Origin: Candidatus Bipolaricaulota bacterium
Lineage (GTDB): Bacteria > Bipolaricaulota > Bipolaricaulia > UBA7950 > UBA9294
NCBI GenBank assembly: GCA_021163015.1
Contig: JAGGXO010000044.1
Span: forward strand, 1 to 10,379
Direction of reading: 5' to 3'
DNA length: 10,379 nucleotides
The position numbers and the translations under genes were made by a program. Shown here piece by piece: positions 1 to 7,067 of the stretch. Each line of letters starts with the position of its first letter. Positions within the stretch are counted from its first letter, which is position 1. The notes under the pieces were generated by a model. The model was not told the DNA's origin, did no database searches, and was given only the letters and a program-made list of their open reading frames with translations.

Positions 1-109
1 GCCCAACCAGTACCGTGAACGCACCATCGTCCACCTGTAGGTCGATCTCCTTCACCGCGACAAAGTCACCAAACTTCTTCAATACTCTGCTCAACGCTAC
101 TTCTGCCAT
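1..109 (-). CDS. ugpC: ABC transporter ATPase, UgpC/MsmX type (N-terminal fragment)
   Basis: Reading the minus strand from ATG at 109-107 gives 36 codons before the window edge. The protein begins MAEVALSRVLKKFG and ends ...FTVLVG, just where the Walker A loop (GPSGCGKST in this family) would follow. The KKFG segment holds the aromatic A-loop residue (Phe13) that stacks on adenine, and the spacing to the TVLVG strand is that of sugar/G3P importer ATPases (UgpC, MalK, MsmX). AGGAGG (complement of 114-119) sits 4 nt upstream of the ATG. The protein would be the cytoplasmic energy-coupling subunit for UgpA/UgpE encoded on the other strand. Assignment to the Ugp system rests on its divergent neighbours. 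MsmX-like ATPases can serve several importers, so a shared ATPase is equally possible. Walker B, the signature motif and the C-terminal TOBE region lie outside the window. Confidence 0.85.
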   Translation of the reverse strand, partial: MAEVALSRVLKKFGDFVAVKEIDLQVDDGAFTVLVG

Positions 110-150
110 TGAACCTCCTGTTACACGCCGTTGTGCCGCGTGATGGCTTC

Positions 151-179
151 CATATAGAGTGTCAGCGCTTGTGTTTCAC
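151..179 (-). promoter_or_regulatory. Possible divergent promoter for the ABC ATPase gene
   Basis: On the minus strand GTGAAA (complement of 174-179) and TATATG (complement of 151-156) are separated by 17 bp and each match 4 of 6 sigma70 consensus bases. The -10 lies about 42 bp from the ATG at 109. The match is only moderate. Its -35 coincides with the first TTTCACT repeat, so the regulator could control both directions. A small inverted repeat (CACGC 124-128 / GCGTG 138-142) lies in the leader. Confidence 0.35.
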
Positions 180-202
180 TTGACTCACACGCTTTTTTCA
201 CT
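174..202 (+). promoter_or_regulatory. Candidate DeoR-family operator: TTTCACT direct repeat
   Basis: TTTCACT occurs at 174-180 and again at 196-202, a period of 22 bp or about two helical turns. The first copy ends on the first base of the plus-strand -35 and covers the minus-strand -35. The second copy runs into the plus-strand -10. DeoR-family repressors often bind short T-rich TTTC-like direct repeats next to their own genes, so autorepression is plausible. A partly overlapping GTGT...CACAC inverted repeat (171-190) is an alternative reading. No binding has been shown. Confidence 0.45.
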
Positions 203-207
203 ATACT
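180..207 (+). promoter_or_regulatory. Sigma70-like promoter of the DeoR regulator gene (and possibly the operon)
   Basis: TTGACT (180-185) and TATACT (202-207) each match 5 of 6 consensus bases and are 16 bp apart. Transcription would start near 213-215. This leaves a leader of about 38 nt before the ATG at 253 and argues against the upstream in-frame TTG at 211 or ATG at 217. No other clear promoter is visible before ugpB at 1102, so this promoter may drive the whole operon. Confidence 0.7.
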
Positions 208-252
208 GATTTGCGCATGGACTCGCAAGGAAAGGCAAGGAATCGACAACAT

Positions 253-1047
253 ATGCTGACAGAGCAACGCCGACAGGTGATTCTAGAGCAGCTTCACTCG
301 CACAAGGTGGTGAAGACCTCTGATCTATCTGAGGTATTTGCAGTCTCCCCAATGACCATTCGAAACGACCTAAACGCCCTGGCAGAACAAGGCCAACTCG
401 TGCGTGTTCATGGAGGGGCGATCGCACGACAGTGGCTGACAGCTGAACCGTCCTACGAGGACAAGACTAGTATCAATAGATCGGAGAAGGAAGCAATCGG
501 TCGCGAGGCAGCATCACTCGTTGAAGAAGGAATGGCCGTCTTTATCGGAAACGGGACGACGACCATGCAAATCATCAAACACCTCCCACGCAATCTGCGA
601 TTTCGTGTTTTCACCAACGCGTTGAACCACGCACTTGAAATCAGTGGGATCCCGCTGGCGGAGGTGTTTGTCGTTGGCGGCTACTTACGAGACGTCTCGC
701 TGGGTATGGTCGGCCTGTTGGCGCACCAAGCTCTGAAAGGGATCTACTTCGACCTATCTTTTCTCGGAGTGAATGGAATATCAGTCGATCACGGGCTAAC
801 GATTCCTTCCTTAGAGGAAGCGGAGACAGCAGCCGAGATCATAGCCCATAGTCAACGCACGATTGTCGTCGCCGACCACACGAAATTTGGCGTTGTAGCG
901 CACGGTAAGATTGCCGATATCACTGATGTTAGCGGGATCATCACCGACTCAGGAGTAGATCCTCAATGCATGAGCAGCCTCTCTGGCTTGGATATCGAGA
1001 TCAATACTGCTATCGTAGGACAGGAGGTGAGAGCAGAGACGAACTAG
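253..1047 (+). CDS. DeoR/GlpR-family transcriptional regulator
   Basis: The 264-residue cytoplasmic DNA-binding protein has the family's normal length. It opens MLTEQRRQVILEQLHSH, a typical DeoR start. The winged helix-turn-helix spans about residues 5-58 and includes KTSDLSEVFAVSPMTIRNDL and the wing RVHGGA (51-56). The sensor domain follows from about residue 77: IGNGTTT (98-104) in place of the usual D.GTT phosphate-sugar loop, VVGGYLRD (140-147), FLGVNGIS (170-177), GLTIPSLEEAE (181-191) and VADHTKFG (206-213). ATG 253 is preferred over TTG 211 because the promoter -10 ends at 207; an AAGGAA site lies at 237-242, 10 nt upstream. Members usually repress neighbouring catabolic operons and are relieved by a phosphorylated intermediate. 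Here G3P is the natural guess (GlpR-like), but effector specificity cannot be read from sequence. The gene is 54 bp upstream of ugpB and in the same direction. Confidence 0.92.
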   Translation: MLTEQRRQVILEQLHSHKVVKTSDLSEVFAVSPMTIRNDLNALAEQGQLVRVHGGAIARQWLTAEPSYEDKTSINRSEKEAIGREAASLVEEGMAVFIGNGTTTMQIIKHLPRNLRFRVFTNALNHALEISGIPLAEVFVVGGYLRDVSLGMVGLLAHQALKGIYFDLSFLGVNGISVDHGLTIPSLEEAETAAEIIAHSQRTIVVADHTKFGVVAHGKIADITDVSGIITDSGVDPQCMSSLSGLDIEINTAIVGQEVRAETN

Positions 1048-1087
1048 GTTTGTTGGCAGGTTATGTGCATAGTGAGAGCTGCAAAGT

Positions 1088-1104
1088 AAAGGAGGTAACA
1101 AGTG
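1088..1104 (+). promoter_or_regulatory. Strong ribosome-binding site and GTG start of the first ugpB
   Basis: AAAGGAGGT (1088-1096) is followed 5 nt later by GTG at 1102-1104, which fixes a start that an ATG-only reading would miss. The same block, from the AAAGGAGGT through the first codons, recurs at 9230-9260 in front of the second binding-protein gene. Confidence 0.85.
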
Positions 1105-2415
1105 AAACGCGTTCTAGTGATTGTTATGCTGGGCCTTCTCGTCTTCTCGGGATTGGTACTGGCGCAAGAGAAGACCAAGGTCGTTTTCTGGCATGCAATG
1201 AGCGGCACTCGCGAGGCGCTGATTCAGCGCATGGTAGACAACTTCAACCTTACTCATCCAGGAATTGAAGTAGTGGCGGAATACAAAGGTTCATATCGTG
1301 ATACCCTGAATGCGGCACAAGCCGCGGCTGTCGCTGGAAATGCACCGAACGTGCTGCATTCTTTCGAAGTCGGTACTCAGCAGCTTCTGGATATGGGAAT
1401 CTTCGCCCTGGCACAGGATGTGATCGATCAGTATGGTGTGGTCATTCCGTGGCAGGATTACCTTGAGCCGGCACTCAACTACTACAAGATCGGCGGCGTG
1501 CAGGCCTCTTTCCCGTGGAATTCCTCAAACTCCATCCTCTACTATAACAAGACGCTCCTCGATAAGGCAGGCGTTACGATGCCACGCGAACCTACCTTCG
1601 AGGACATCGTTGCCATTAGCAGAGCGGTCATCAACGCGGGAGTAGCGGAGGGCGGTATCACTTGGCCGATGCATTCCTGGTTCTTTGAACAGTGGATGGC
1701 AGAGCTCGGTGCAAACTTGTTGAATAATGACAACGGCCGTTCTGGCTACGCCACTGAGATCAACTTGCTAGATCCAGCTGCGGTCACCATCATGAATTGG
1801 TGGAAGCAGCTCTATGACGAGGGACTCTGGATCAACCCAGGGCGGGAGAGCTGGTCGCAGGCGCGGCAGAACTTCACAACGCAGCGCGTAGCGATGATGA
1901 TCTCGTCCACTTCCGATGTCAATCTGACCCAGAATGCCGCATTCGATGGTGGCTGGGAAGTAGGAACGGCGTTCATGCCGGTTCCTCTTGGTTTCGACCG
2001 CCACGGAGTAGTGATTGGCGGAGGCTCGCTGTGGTTGACGAAAGGACATTCAGATGCTGAGATGAAGGCTGCGGCTGAGTTCGTGGTCTATATGTCGCAG
2101 GTCGCGCAGGACATCACGTGGCACCAGTCCACGGGATACTTCGCGCTACGCAAGACCTCGCTTCAGGCGCTTGATCTTGAAGGTTGGTACAAGCTGCATC
2201 CCAACTACAAGACCGCGTCCGACCAGCTTGCGGAATCGCAGATCAGCACAGCTACTCAGGGTGCCCTCTCCGGTGTCTTCCCAGACATACGAACCTACAT
2301 CGAGGATGCTGCGGAAGAGGTCTACGGTGGAGCCAGCGTGACCGATGCGCTGACCAAGGCCAAGGGGCTGATCGATCAAGCCCTTGTGGACTACAAGGAG
2401 CTAATGGGCGGCTAA
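1102..2415 (+). CDS. ugpB: UgpB-like ABC transporter solute-binding protein (first copy)
   Basis: The 437-residue exported protein is the expected length for UgpB. The signal peptide covers residues 1-21 (KR followed by a hydrophobic stretch ending LVLA before QEKTK) with no lipobox Cys, so it should be soluble in the periplasm. UgpB landmarks in order: FWHAMSG (29-35), FEVGT (88-92), PWNSS...LYYNK (138-150), NNDNGRSGYATEI, VIGGGSLWL, WHQSTGYFA and PDIR (Arg397, aligning with a C-terminal Arg near the ligand in E. coli UgpB). Substrates of the family are G3P and glycerophosphodiesters. The binding-site pair written GW.GW in E. coli and in the second copy here is spread out as W188...W193 (TWPMHSW), and YEVGT is FEVGT, so ligand preference may differ. 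The start is GTG. It is followed by the hairpin at 2429-2459 and then the permease genes. A different sugar or polyol ligand remains possible. Confidence 0.88.
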   Translation: MKRVLVIVMLGLLVFSGLVLAQEKTKVVFWHAMSGTREALIQRMVDNFNLTHPGIEVVAEYKGSYRDTLNAAQAAAVAGNAPNVLHSFEVGTQQLLDMGIFALAQDVIDQYGVVIPWQDYLEPALNYYKIGGVQASFPWNSSNSILYYNKTLLDKAGVTMPREPTFEDIVAISRAVINAGVAEGGITWPMHSWFFEQWMAELGANLLNNDNGRSGYATEINLLDPAAVTIMNWWKQLYDEGLWINPGRESWSQARQNFTTQRVAMMISSTSDVNLTQNAAFDGGWEVGTAFMPVPLGFDRHGVVIGGGSLWLTKGHSDAEMKAAAEFVVYMSQVAQDITWHQSTGYFALRKTSLQALDLEGWYKLHPNYKTASDQLAESQISTATQGALSGVFPDIRTYIEDAAEEVYGGASVTDALTKAKGLIDQALVDYKELMGG

Positions 2416-2428
2416 TCCAGCCGATGCG

Positions 2429-2459
2429 GACGGGGAGCCTATTTGTCGGGCTCCCCGTC
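2429..2459 (+). terminator. Intercistronic stem-loop between ugpB and ugpA
   Basis: GACGGGGAGCC (2429-2439) pairs perfectly with GGCTCCCCGTC (2449-2459): an 11-bp GC-rich stem with a 9-nt loop. No U-tract follows (ACTTTGAG), and the permease gene starts 28 bp later. It is therefore better read as an attenuating or 3'-end-stabilising hairpin than a full terminator. Such hairpins commonly raise binding-protein mRNA above permease mRNA, as between malE and malF. Confidence 0.75.
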
Positions 2460-2487
2460 ACTTTGAGTTGATAGAAGGGAGAAGATC

Positions 2488-3372
2488 ATGGAGAGCAAGT
2501 TCCCAAGCAGGAGACTCCCGCTGCTCATTCTGTTACCTACGCTGCTCGTTTGCGGGATGTTCCTGTACTACCCACTAGCACAAAGCTTCAGTTGGAGCCT
2601 TCTCCGGGCTGCATTCATGGGACTCCGCACTTTGTATGTGGGAACTCAGAACTATGTGCGTTTGTTCACCTCGTCAGCCTATCTCCACAGCATGTGGATA
2701 AGTATCGTGTTTGCAGCGGGGGTCGTTCTTCTGGGCCTCTCCATCTCATTGGGGATAGCGTTGGTTGCCAATCGAAAGGTGCGGGGTGCAAGGATCTACA
2801 GGACCGCTCTTATCTGGCCGTATGCATTGTCCCCAGCTGTGGCAGGTACAATTTGGTTGTTCCTGTTCAACCCGACGGCGGGCGTAGTAAACTTTGTTCT
2901 AGAGAGAACGGTTGGGATTTCGCCCGACTGGGTCACAAGCCGGAACTTAGCCATTCTCCTGGTGGTTACTGCCGCTGTCTGGAAGAATCTAGGATACAAT
3001 ATAGTCTTCTTCTTGGCTGGGCTGCAAAACGTTCCTGGACAGGTTATCGAGGCCGCACGAATCGATGGAGCCAGCGCATGGCGCTGTTTCTGGAAGGTTA
3101 CACTTCCTTTACTATCTCCAACTGCGTTCTTCTTGCTAATCATGAACATGATCTACGCCTTCTTTGGCGTGTTCGGCCTTGTCGATGTCCTTACAAAGGG
3201 AGGGCCTGCTAATGCGACGAATATCCTCATCTACAACCTGTACCGTGATGCATTTCAGCACAACAAATGGGGAATGGCGTCGGCACAATCGGTGATTCTG
3301 TTTGTTATGGTTGTTGGTTTTACACTGCTGCAATTCCGAACGACGGGGAGGAAGGTGCACTATGGCGGGTAA
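2488..3372 (+). CDS. ugpA: ABC transporter permease, UgpA family
   Basis: This 294-residue integral membrane protein is one of the two channel subunits. The N-terminal helix (about 10-32, PLLILLPTLLVCGMFLYYPL) is typical of UgpA/MalF-type subunits that lack the large MalF loop. Further hydrophobic segments lie near 70-95, 107-127, 155-177, 205-232 and 260-283, six in all. The cytoplasmic EAA loop that docks on the ATPase is at 188-207 (EAARIDGASAWRCFWKVTLP). AAGGGAG (2475-2481) is 6 nt upstream of the ATG. The 3' end overlaps ugpE by 11 bp, so the two subunits are probably translated together. The pairing with UgpB-like proteins and GDPD enzymes supports G3P or glycerophosphodiester import, although permease sequence alone does not fix the substrate. 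Confidence 0.9.
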   Translation: MESKFPSRRLPLLILLPTLLVCGMFLYYPLAQSFSWSLLRAAFMGLRTLYVGTQNYVRLFTSSAYLHSMWISIVFAAGVVLLGLSISLGIALVANRKVRGARIYRTALIWPYALSPAVAGTIWLFLFNPTAGVVNFVLERTVGISPDWVTSRNLAILLVVTAAVWKNLGYNIVFFLAGLQNVPGQVIEAARIDGASAWRCFWKVTLPLLSPTAFFLLIMNMIYAFFGVFGLVDVLTKGGPANATNILIYNLYRDAFQHNKWGMASAQSVILFVMVVGFTLLQFRTTGRKVHYGG

Positions 3373-4225
3373 GAAAAAGATGCTGGATTGGTACTTCTGG
3401 CGACCGAGGCTCTCAACCCTTTCGACTCATCTTGTCCTCTTCCTGGCGGCCCTGTTCATTGCATCCCCCATCATTTTCGCGGTTATCAAGAGCACGCAGA
3501 GTACTGCTCAGATAAGTACATACCCGCCGCAGTTTGGCATTGGCAGCTCGATGGCCGAGAACTACAAGGTCGCCTGGCAACGCTACAACCTGGGAAGATT
3601 GATGGTTAATACATTCGGTGTAGCGATAAGTGTCATGGTCGGGAAGACCATCCTCTCTCTGCTTGCGGCACTTGCGTTGGTCTACTTCGACTTCCGCTTC
3701 AAGGGTTTGATCTTCATCTTTATCTTGGTAACCCTGATGATGCCGGTCCCAGTACGCATAGTACCACTATTCAAGTTTGTGAGCAGCCTCGGTTGGGGAA
3801 ACACCTTCTGGGCCTTGACAGTTCCATTTTTAGCATCCGCCACAGGGACTTTTCTCTTCCGGCAGCATTTCATGTCCATCCCCACGTCATTAGTGGACGC
3901 GGCTCGCGTGGATGGCGTTGGGCCGATGCGTTTTCTCTGGCAGATCTTGTTGCCAATGTCTATGAATACCGTAGGCGCCATGGCCGTAATTGAATTTGTC
4001 TACTTGTGGAACCAGTACCTGTGGCCGCTAATCATCATCAGCTCAAACAAGAACCAGATGATTCAGATGGGGGTGAAGCAGCTAACAGTCTCAGGGCCTG
4101 AGGGGATGGTGCACTGGGGAATATCCATGGCAGGTGTGGTCATCACCATGCTCCCGCCGCTCATCATGTTCATTTTGTTGCAGGAGCAATTCATGCGCGG
4201 ATTTGCGCTTACGGAGGAAAAGTGA
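3362..4225 (+). CDS. ugpE: ABC transporter permease, UgpE family
   Basis: The 287-residue second channel subunit matches the usual UgpE length (about 280). The reading frame is open further upstream, but ATG 3362 (MAGKKKMLDW) is the likely start: GGGGAGGAAGG (3345-3355) lies 6 nt before it and the family begins just ahead of the first helix. Membrane segments fall near residues 22-42, 83-107, 115-137, 147-167, 198-222 and 252-276. The EAA loop is at 179-198 (DAARVDGVGPMRFLWQILLP). The WNQYLWPL stretch after the EAA loop and the QEQFMRGFALTE tail are typical of the MalG/UgpE group. It overlaps ugpA by 11 bp and the downstream GDPD by 4 bp (GTGA), which indicates translational coupling. Confidence 0.9.
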   Translation: MAGKKKMLDWYFWRPRLSTLSTHLVLFLAALFIASPIIFAVIKSTQSTAQISTYPPQFGIGSSMAENYKVAWQRYNLGRLMVNTFGVAISVMVGKTILSLLAALALVYFDFRFKGLIFIFILVTLMMPVPVRIVPLFKFVSSLGWGNTFWALTVPFLASATGTFLFRQHFMSIPTSLVDAARVDGVGPMRFLWQILLPMSMNTVGAMAVIEFVYLWNQYLWPLIIISSNKNQMIQMGVKQLTVSGPEGMVHWGISMAGVVITMLPPLIMFILLQEQFMRGFALTEEK

Positions 4226-4992
4226 AGATTGTTGGACACAAGGGTGGCGGAAGCAGTGTCCCGGAGAACTCTCGCGCTGCGCTGAAGCATGCCCTATCGC
4301 TTGGATTGGATGCTGTGGAGATTGATATCTGGCCAACGGCAGATCGCAGATTTGTATTGTTCCACGATGCTGATATCGCTCGTCTCACCGGGCATGCCGG
4401 CTGGACAATGCACTTGACAAGTGATCAGTTGCGAACACTGGAGATCGGCAGTCGCGTATCAACAGAATATGCCGGCGAACGTATACTCCTCCTCGAAGAG
4501 GCTCTCGATCTGCTAGCGGGCAAAGCGGATCTCTTTCTCGAGGTCAAGCGCACACGGCATGAGCTGGAACGCTACACATGGGTAGAAGAACGTCTTTCTC
4601 AGATCCTTCATGATTGCGACGCAATGGCATGGACGACGGTGATCTCATTTGATCATCGTAGTCTCCTGAACCTGCAAGAGACGTCTCATGACGTGCGCCT
4701 TGGGATGCTCTATGCTGGAGAGTGGCTCAGCTTGGAGCAAGAGATGGAGGCACTGAATCCGGTGGCGCTGCTTCCACATTGGGCGCAGACCACGCCGACC
4801 CTCGTCAATAATACACACTCGAGAGGCATATCTATCTACCCCTGGGTGGTCAATAACGATGAATGGATGCAAGAATTCTCTCACATGGGCGTGGATGGGA
4901 TAATCACTGACCGCCCCGAGGCTCTCATCAGATTGCAGCAAGCCAGGGGAAGACCAACTAACAAGATGGAAGCGGAGGGTTCGCATGACTGA
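4222..4992 (+). CDS. ugpQ: Cytoplasmic glycerophosphodiester phosphodiesterase (UgpQ type)
   Basis: The 256-residue protein is about UgpQ length with no signal peptide. It should hydrolyse imported glycerophosphodiesters to G3P and an alcohol inside the cell. GDPD-fold landmarks: His6 in GHKGGG, PENS (14-17), E33 and D35 in VEIDIWP, the catalytic HD at 48-49, E107 and K109 in LEVKR, and a C-terminal PWVVNN...GVDGIITDRPEAL that closes the TIM barrel. Oddly, the near-invariant HRG is HKG (AAG codon, Lys7), replacing the Arg that contacts phosphate in the family, so activity or specificity may be altered. The GTG start at 4222 overlaps the ugpE stop as GTGA, with GGAGG at 4213-4217. It overlaps the HAD gene by 8 bp. 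The pairing with Ugp permeases mirrors the E. coli ugpBAECQ operon. Confidence 0.88.
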   Translation: MKIVGHKGGGSSVPENSRAALKHALSLGLDAVEIDIWPTADRRFVLFHDADIARLTGHAGWTMHLTSDQLRTLEIGSRVSTEYAGERILLLEEALDLLAGKADLFLEVKRTRHELERYTWVEERLSQILHDCDAMAWTTVISFDHRSLLNLQETSHDVRLGMLYAGEWLSLEQEMEALNPVALLPHWAQTTPTLVNNTHSRGISIYPWVVNNDEWMQEFSHMGVDGIITDRPEALIRLQQARGRPTNKMEAEGSHD

Positions 4993-5845
4993 TTGGTATC
5001 CGGACGCAAGGATGGACATGTTCCCAGCCGAGCATCCATTGAATAAGTGTAAGGGGTTTGTATTCGATGTCGATGGCGTCCTCGTGCGTGGGGAGGAGAT
5101 CATCCCCCGCGCCCCCGAGGCGATCGAACGGCTGCGACGCGGAGGGAAGAAGGTAATCTTCATCTCCAACAACTCCACGAAGTCGCGCGAGGAGTACATT
5201 GCTAAGTTCACCCGGATCGGAATTCCAGTGACTGCCGACGATCTTGTCCTCTCTACTTATGCTACTGCGCGCTATGTGGCAAACGAACTCCCCAAAGCAA
5301 AGGTATACATGGTCGGCGCTCCTGGCCTACGACGGGAACTGGAACTGGCCGGATTGGAGCTTGTCGACGATCCGCTCACTGCTGACTACGCGGTCGTTGG
5401 CTCGGCGTTCAACGGGAAGGGACAGCTCACCCCAGAGAACGGGGAGCGGATCACCGGTGCTCTGCGTGCTCTCTACCACGCGAACGCCAAGTTCGTCGCT
5501 ACGAATCCCGATCGGATATTCCCGGCCAAGGACGGGGTCATACCTGGAACAGGTGCGGTGATCGGCGCCCTCTCCTACATGGTCGACCGCAAGCCGGACG
5601 CGATCATCGGCAAACCGTCACCGTATATCGTTAAGATCGCTCTCAGTCGCCTTGGCCTTGCGGGAAGCGAATGCGCAATCGTCGGTGACATGGATACCGA
5701 TATGTTGGCTGGGCAAGGGATGGACATGACGACGATCTTTGTACGCTCGGGCGCAATGACTGAGGAGAAACTGGGCTCTCTAGGTGTTTCTCCCAGTTTC
5801 GCGTTCGACTCAGTGATCGATATCTTGGAGGCAAAGGAGAGTTGA
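4985..5845 (+). CDS. HAD-superfamily IIA phosphatase (NagD / phosphoglycolate-glycerolphosphate phosphatase-like)
   Basis: This 286-residue cytoplasmic Mg-dependent phosphatase has all four HAD motifs: nucleophile D28 and acid D30 in FDVDGVL, motif II in FISNNST (59-65), K210 in IIGKP, and D235/D239 in VGDMDTDM. A type C2A cap lies between motifs II and III (about 85-200, with the GTG.VIGAL turn at 188-195). Related enzymes act on phosphoglycolate, glycerol phosphates, nucleotides and p-nitrophenyl phosphate. In this operon, conversion of G3P to glycerol and phosphate is a reasonable inference, but sequence does not fix the substrate. About 20 residues precede the first strand, a slightly long N-terminus. 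ATG 4985 is supported by GGAGG at 4974-4978, 6 nt upstream. It overlaps the GDPD gene by 8 bp and ends 1 bp before the DHH gene. Confidence 0.88.
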   Translation: MTDWYPDARMDMFPAEHPLNKCKGFVFDVDGVLVRGEEIIPRAPEAIERLRRGGKKVIFISNNSTKSREEYIAKFTRIGIPVTADDLVLSTYATARYVANELPKAKVYMVGAPGLRRELELAGLELVDDPLTADYAVVGSAFNGKGQLTPENGERITGALRALYHANAKFVATNPDRIFPAKDGVIPGTGAVIGALSYMVDRKPDAIIGKPSPYIVKIALSRLGLAGSECAIVGDMDTDMLAGQGMDMTTIFVRSGAMTEEKLGSLGVSPSFAFDSVIDILEAKES

Positions 5846-5846
5846 G

Positions 5847-7067
5847 ATGAGTAGAGAGTCATACATCGAGGCTTTGAAGGATGGAATCGCTAAACTGCGC
5901 GCTGCCGGACGAGATCTCACCCTGGTGCACCACAACGATGCTGACGGGCTTACGGCTGGAGGGGTCCTGGAGACGGCTCTCACACGCGACGGATTCAAGG
6001 TGGAGCGGATCGCTCTCGAGCGGATCCATCCTCCGATTGTCGAGCGGATCCACGATCGCGCCGCGGGGCATCCGGTGGTGTACACAGACCTTGCGGGAAG
6101 AGCGGCGCCTGTAATCTGCGAGCTGAACCGCGACCGTTCGTTCACCCTCATCCTCGACCACCACCCGGCAGAGGAATCAACATCGGAGAAGGTGTTGAAC
6201 CTGTCCAGTGAGCGATTTGGCCTATCTGGAGAGGCTGAGATCTCCGCAGCCACAGCAGCGACAATCTTCGCCTTGGTCTTGGACGAGAAGAATGTCGATC
6301 TACGCTATCTAGGGGTGATCGGAGCAATCGGAGATTCGCACGATCGCGGTGGAAGGCTCATTGCCTACAACAGGGAAGCACTGTTGGACGCTGCTGAGCG
6401 CGGCGAAATCAAGATCATCTCGAAGGCAAACGACAAGGAAGAGTATGTTCTGACGAAATTTGGAGGCGACATCCGTCTCACGCCCTTCTCCAAGTCTCTC
6501 ACCGTCCTTGGGGCGGCTGGATACACTGTCGGCGGCCCAGAGGTGGGGATTCGCGCTTGCTTCGAAGGGCCAAGCCCGGAGTACAATACAAAGCTTTCTG
6601 AACTGAGCTCGCTCAAGGAAGAGCGCTTTAACCGAGCGCTCAATGACCTAAAGGCCGGAGGACTACAGGTAACGCAACATCACCAGTGGTTCATCATAGG
6701 GGACGGTTTCTCCCCGATGGGTGTGAAGATCATCGGCGAATTCTGCATGGACATCCGCGATGAGGAGTTCATGGATCCGACCAAGTACATCGCCGGTTTC
6801 CAGGACATGCCAACCGAGATTCCTGGATTGGGGGCTTTTGAGTGGGATTTGGCTAAGGTATCGATGCGTGTTCCCACGCCGCTTGGTCAGAAGATTATCG
6901 ATGGCGAGATGCCCGGCCTCGATTGGCTCCTGCCCGAAGCTGCGCTGCAGGTCGATGGCACGATCGACGCTTGCCACGGCTACGCTGCCGCTGCCCTCGT
7001 CCCCCATGGGCGAGAGGAAGAGCTGATCCAGCTCATGGATGAACTCATTGCCAAGAAAGGATTATGA
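5847..7067 (+). CDS. DHH-family phosphoesterase, RecJ / archaeal GAN-like
   Basis: The 406-residue soluble protein carries the complete DHH catalytic set: HHNDADG (28-34, motif I), D81 in VYTDLAG (motif II), LDHHP (103-107, motif III) and GAIGDSHDR (159-167, motif IV). These bind Mn/Mg for phosphodiester or phosphoanhydride hydrolysis. The opening, YIEALKDGIAKLRAAG before LVHHNDADGLTAGGVL, resembles archaeal RecJ/GAN nucleases more than bacterial RecJ (usually over 550 aa), and OB-fold extensions are absent. I do not see a classical GGGH-type DHHA1 glycine motif in the C-terminal half; the nearest match is DACHGYAAAAL (about 377-387). It could be a nuclease, an oligonucleotide or cyclic-dinucleotide hydrolase, or a small-molecule phosphoesterase. 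AAAGGAG at 5833-5839 supports the ATG. It ends in an ATGA overlap with the beta-helix gene, so it belongs to the operon. Confidence 0.85.
   Translation: MSRESYIEALKDGIAKLRAAGRDLTLVHHNDADGLTAGGVLETALTRDGFKVERIALERIHPPIVERIHDRAAGHPVVYTDLAGRAAPVICELNRDRSFTLILDHHPAEESTSEKVLNLSSERFGLSGEAEISAATAATIFALVLDEKNVDLRYLGVIGAIGDSHDRGGRLIAYNREALLDAAERGEIKIISKANDKEEYVLTKFGGDIRLTPFSKSLTVLGAAGYTVGGPEVGIRACFEGPSPEYNTKLSELSSLKEERFNRALNDLKAGGLQVTQHHQWFIIGDGFSPMGVKIIGEFCMDIRDEEFMDPTKYIAGFQDMPTEIPGLGAFEWDLAKVSMRVPTPLGQKIIDGEMPGLDWLLPEAALQVDGTIDACHGYAAAALVPHGREEELIQLMDELIAKKGL

Noticed and set aside
211..252. Upstream TTG (211) or ATG (217) as the start of the DeoR regulator
   Set aside because: The -10 hexamer ends at 207, so these codons would be at or before the transcript's 5' end. 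The family-typical start MLTEQRRQ begins at 253.
1048..1101. Internal promoter directly before the first ugpB
   Set aside because: In the 54-bp gap I could not find a -35/-10 pair with acceptable matches and spacing; only the strong ribosome-binding site is supported.
4645..5211. 188-codon open frame on the minus strand across the GDPD/HAD junction
   Set aside because: It lies antisense to two well-supported enzymes with intact catalytic motifs, shows no recognisable domain, and has a proline/serine/arginine-rich composition typical of a shadow frame.
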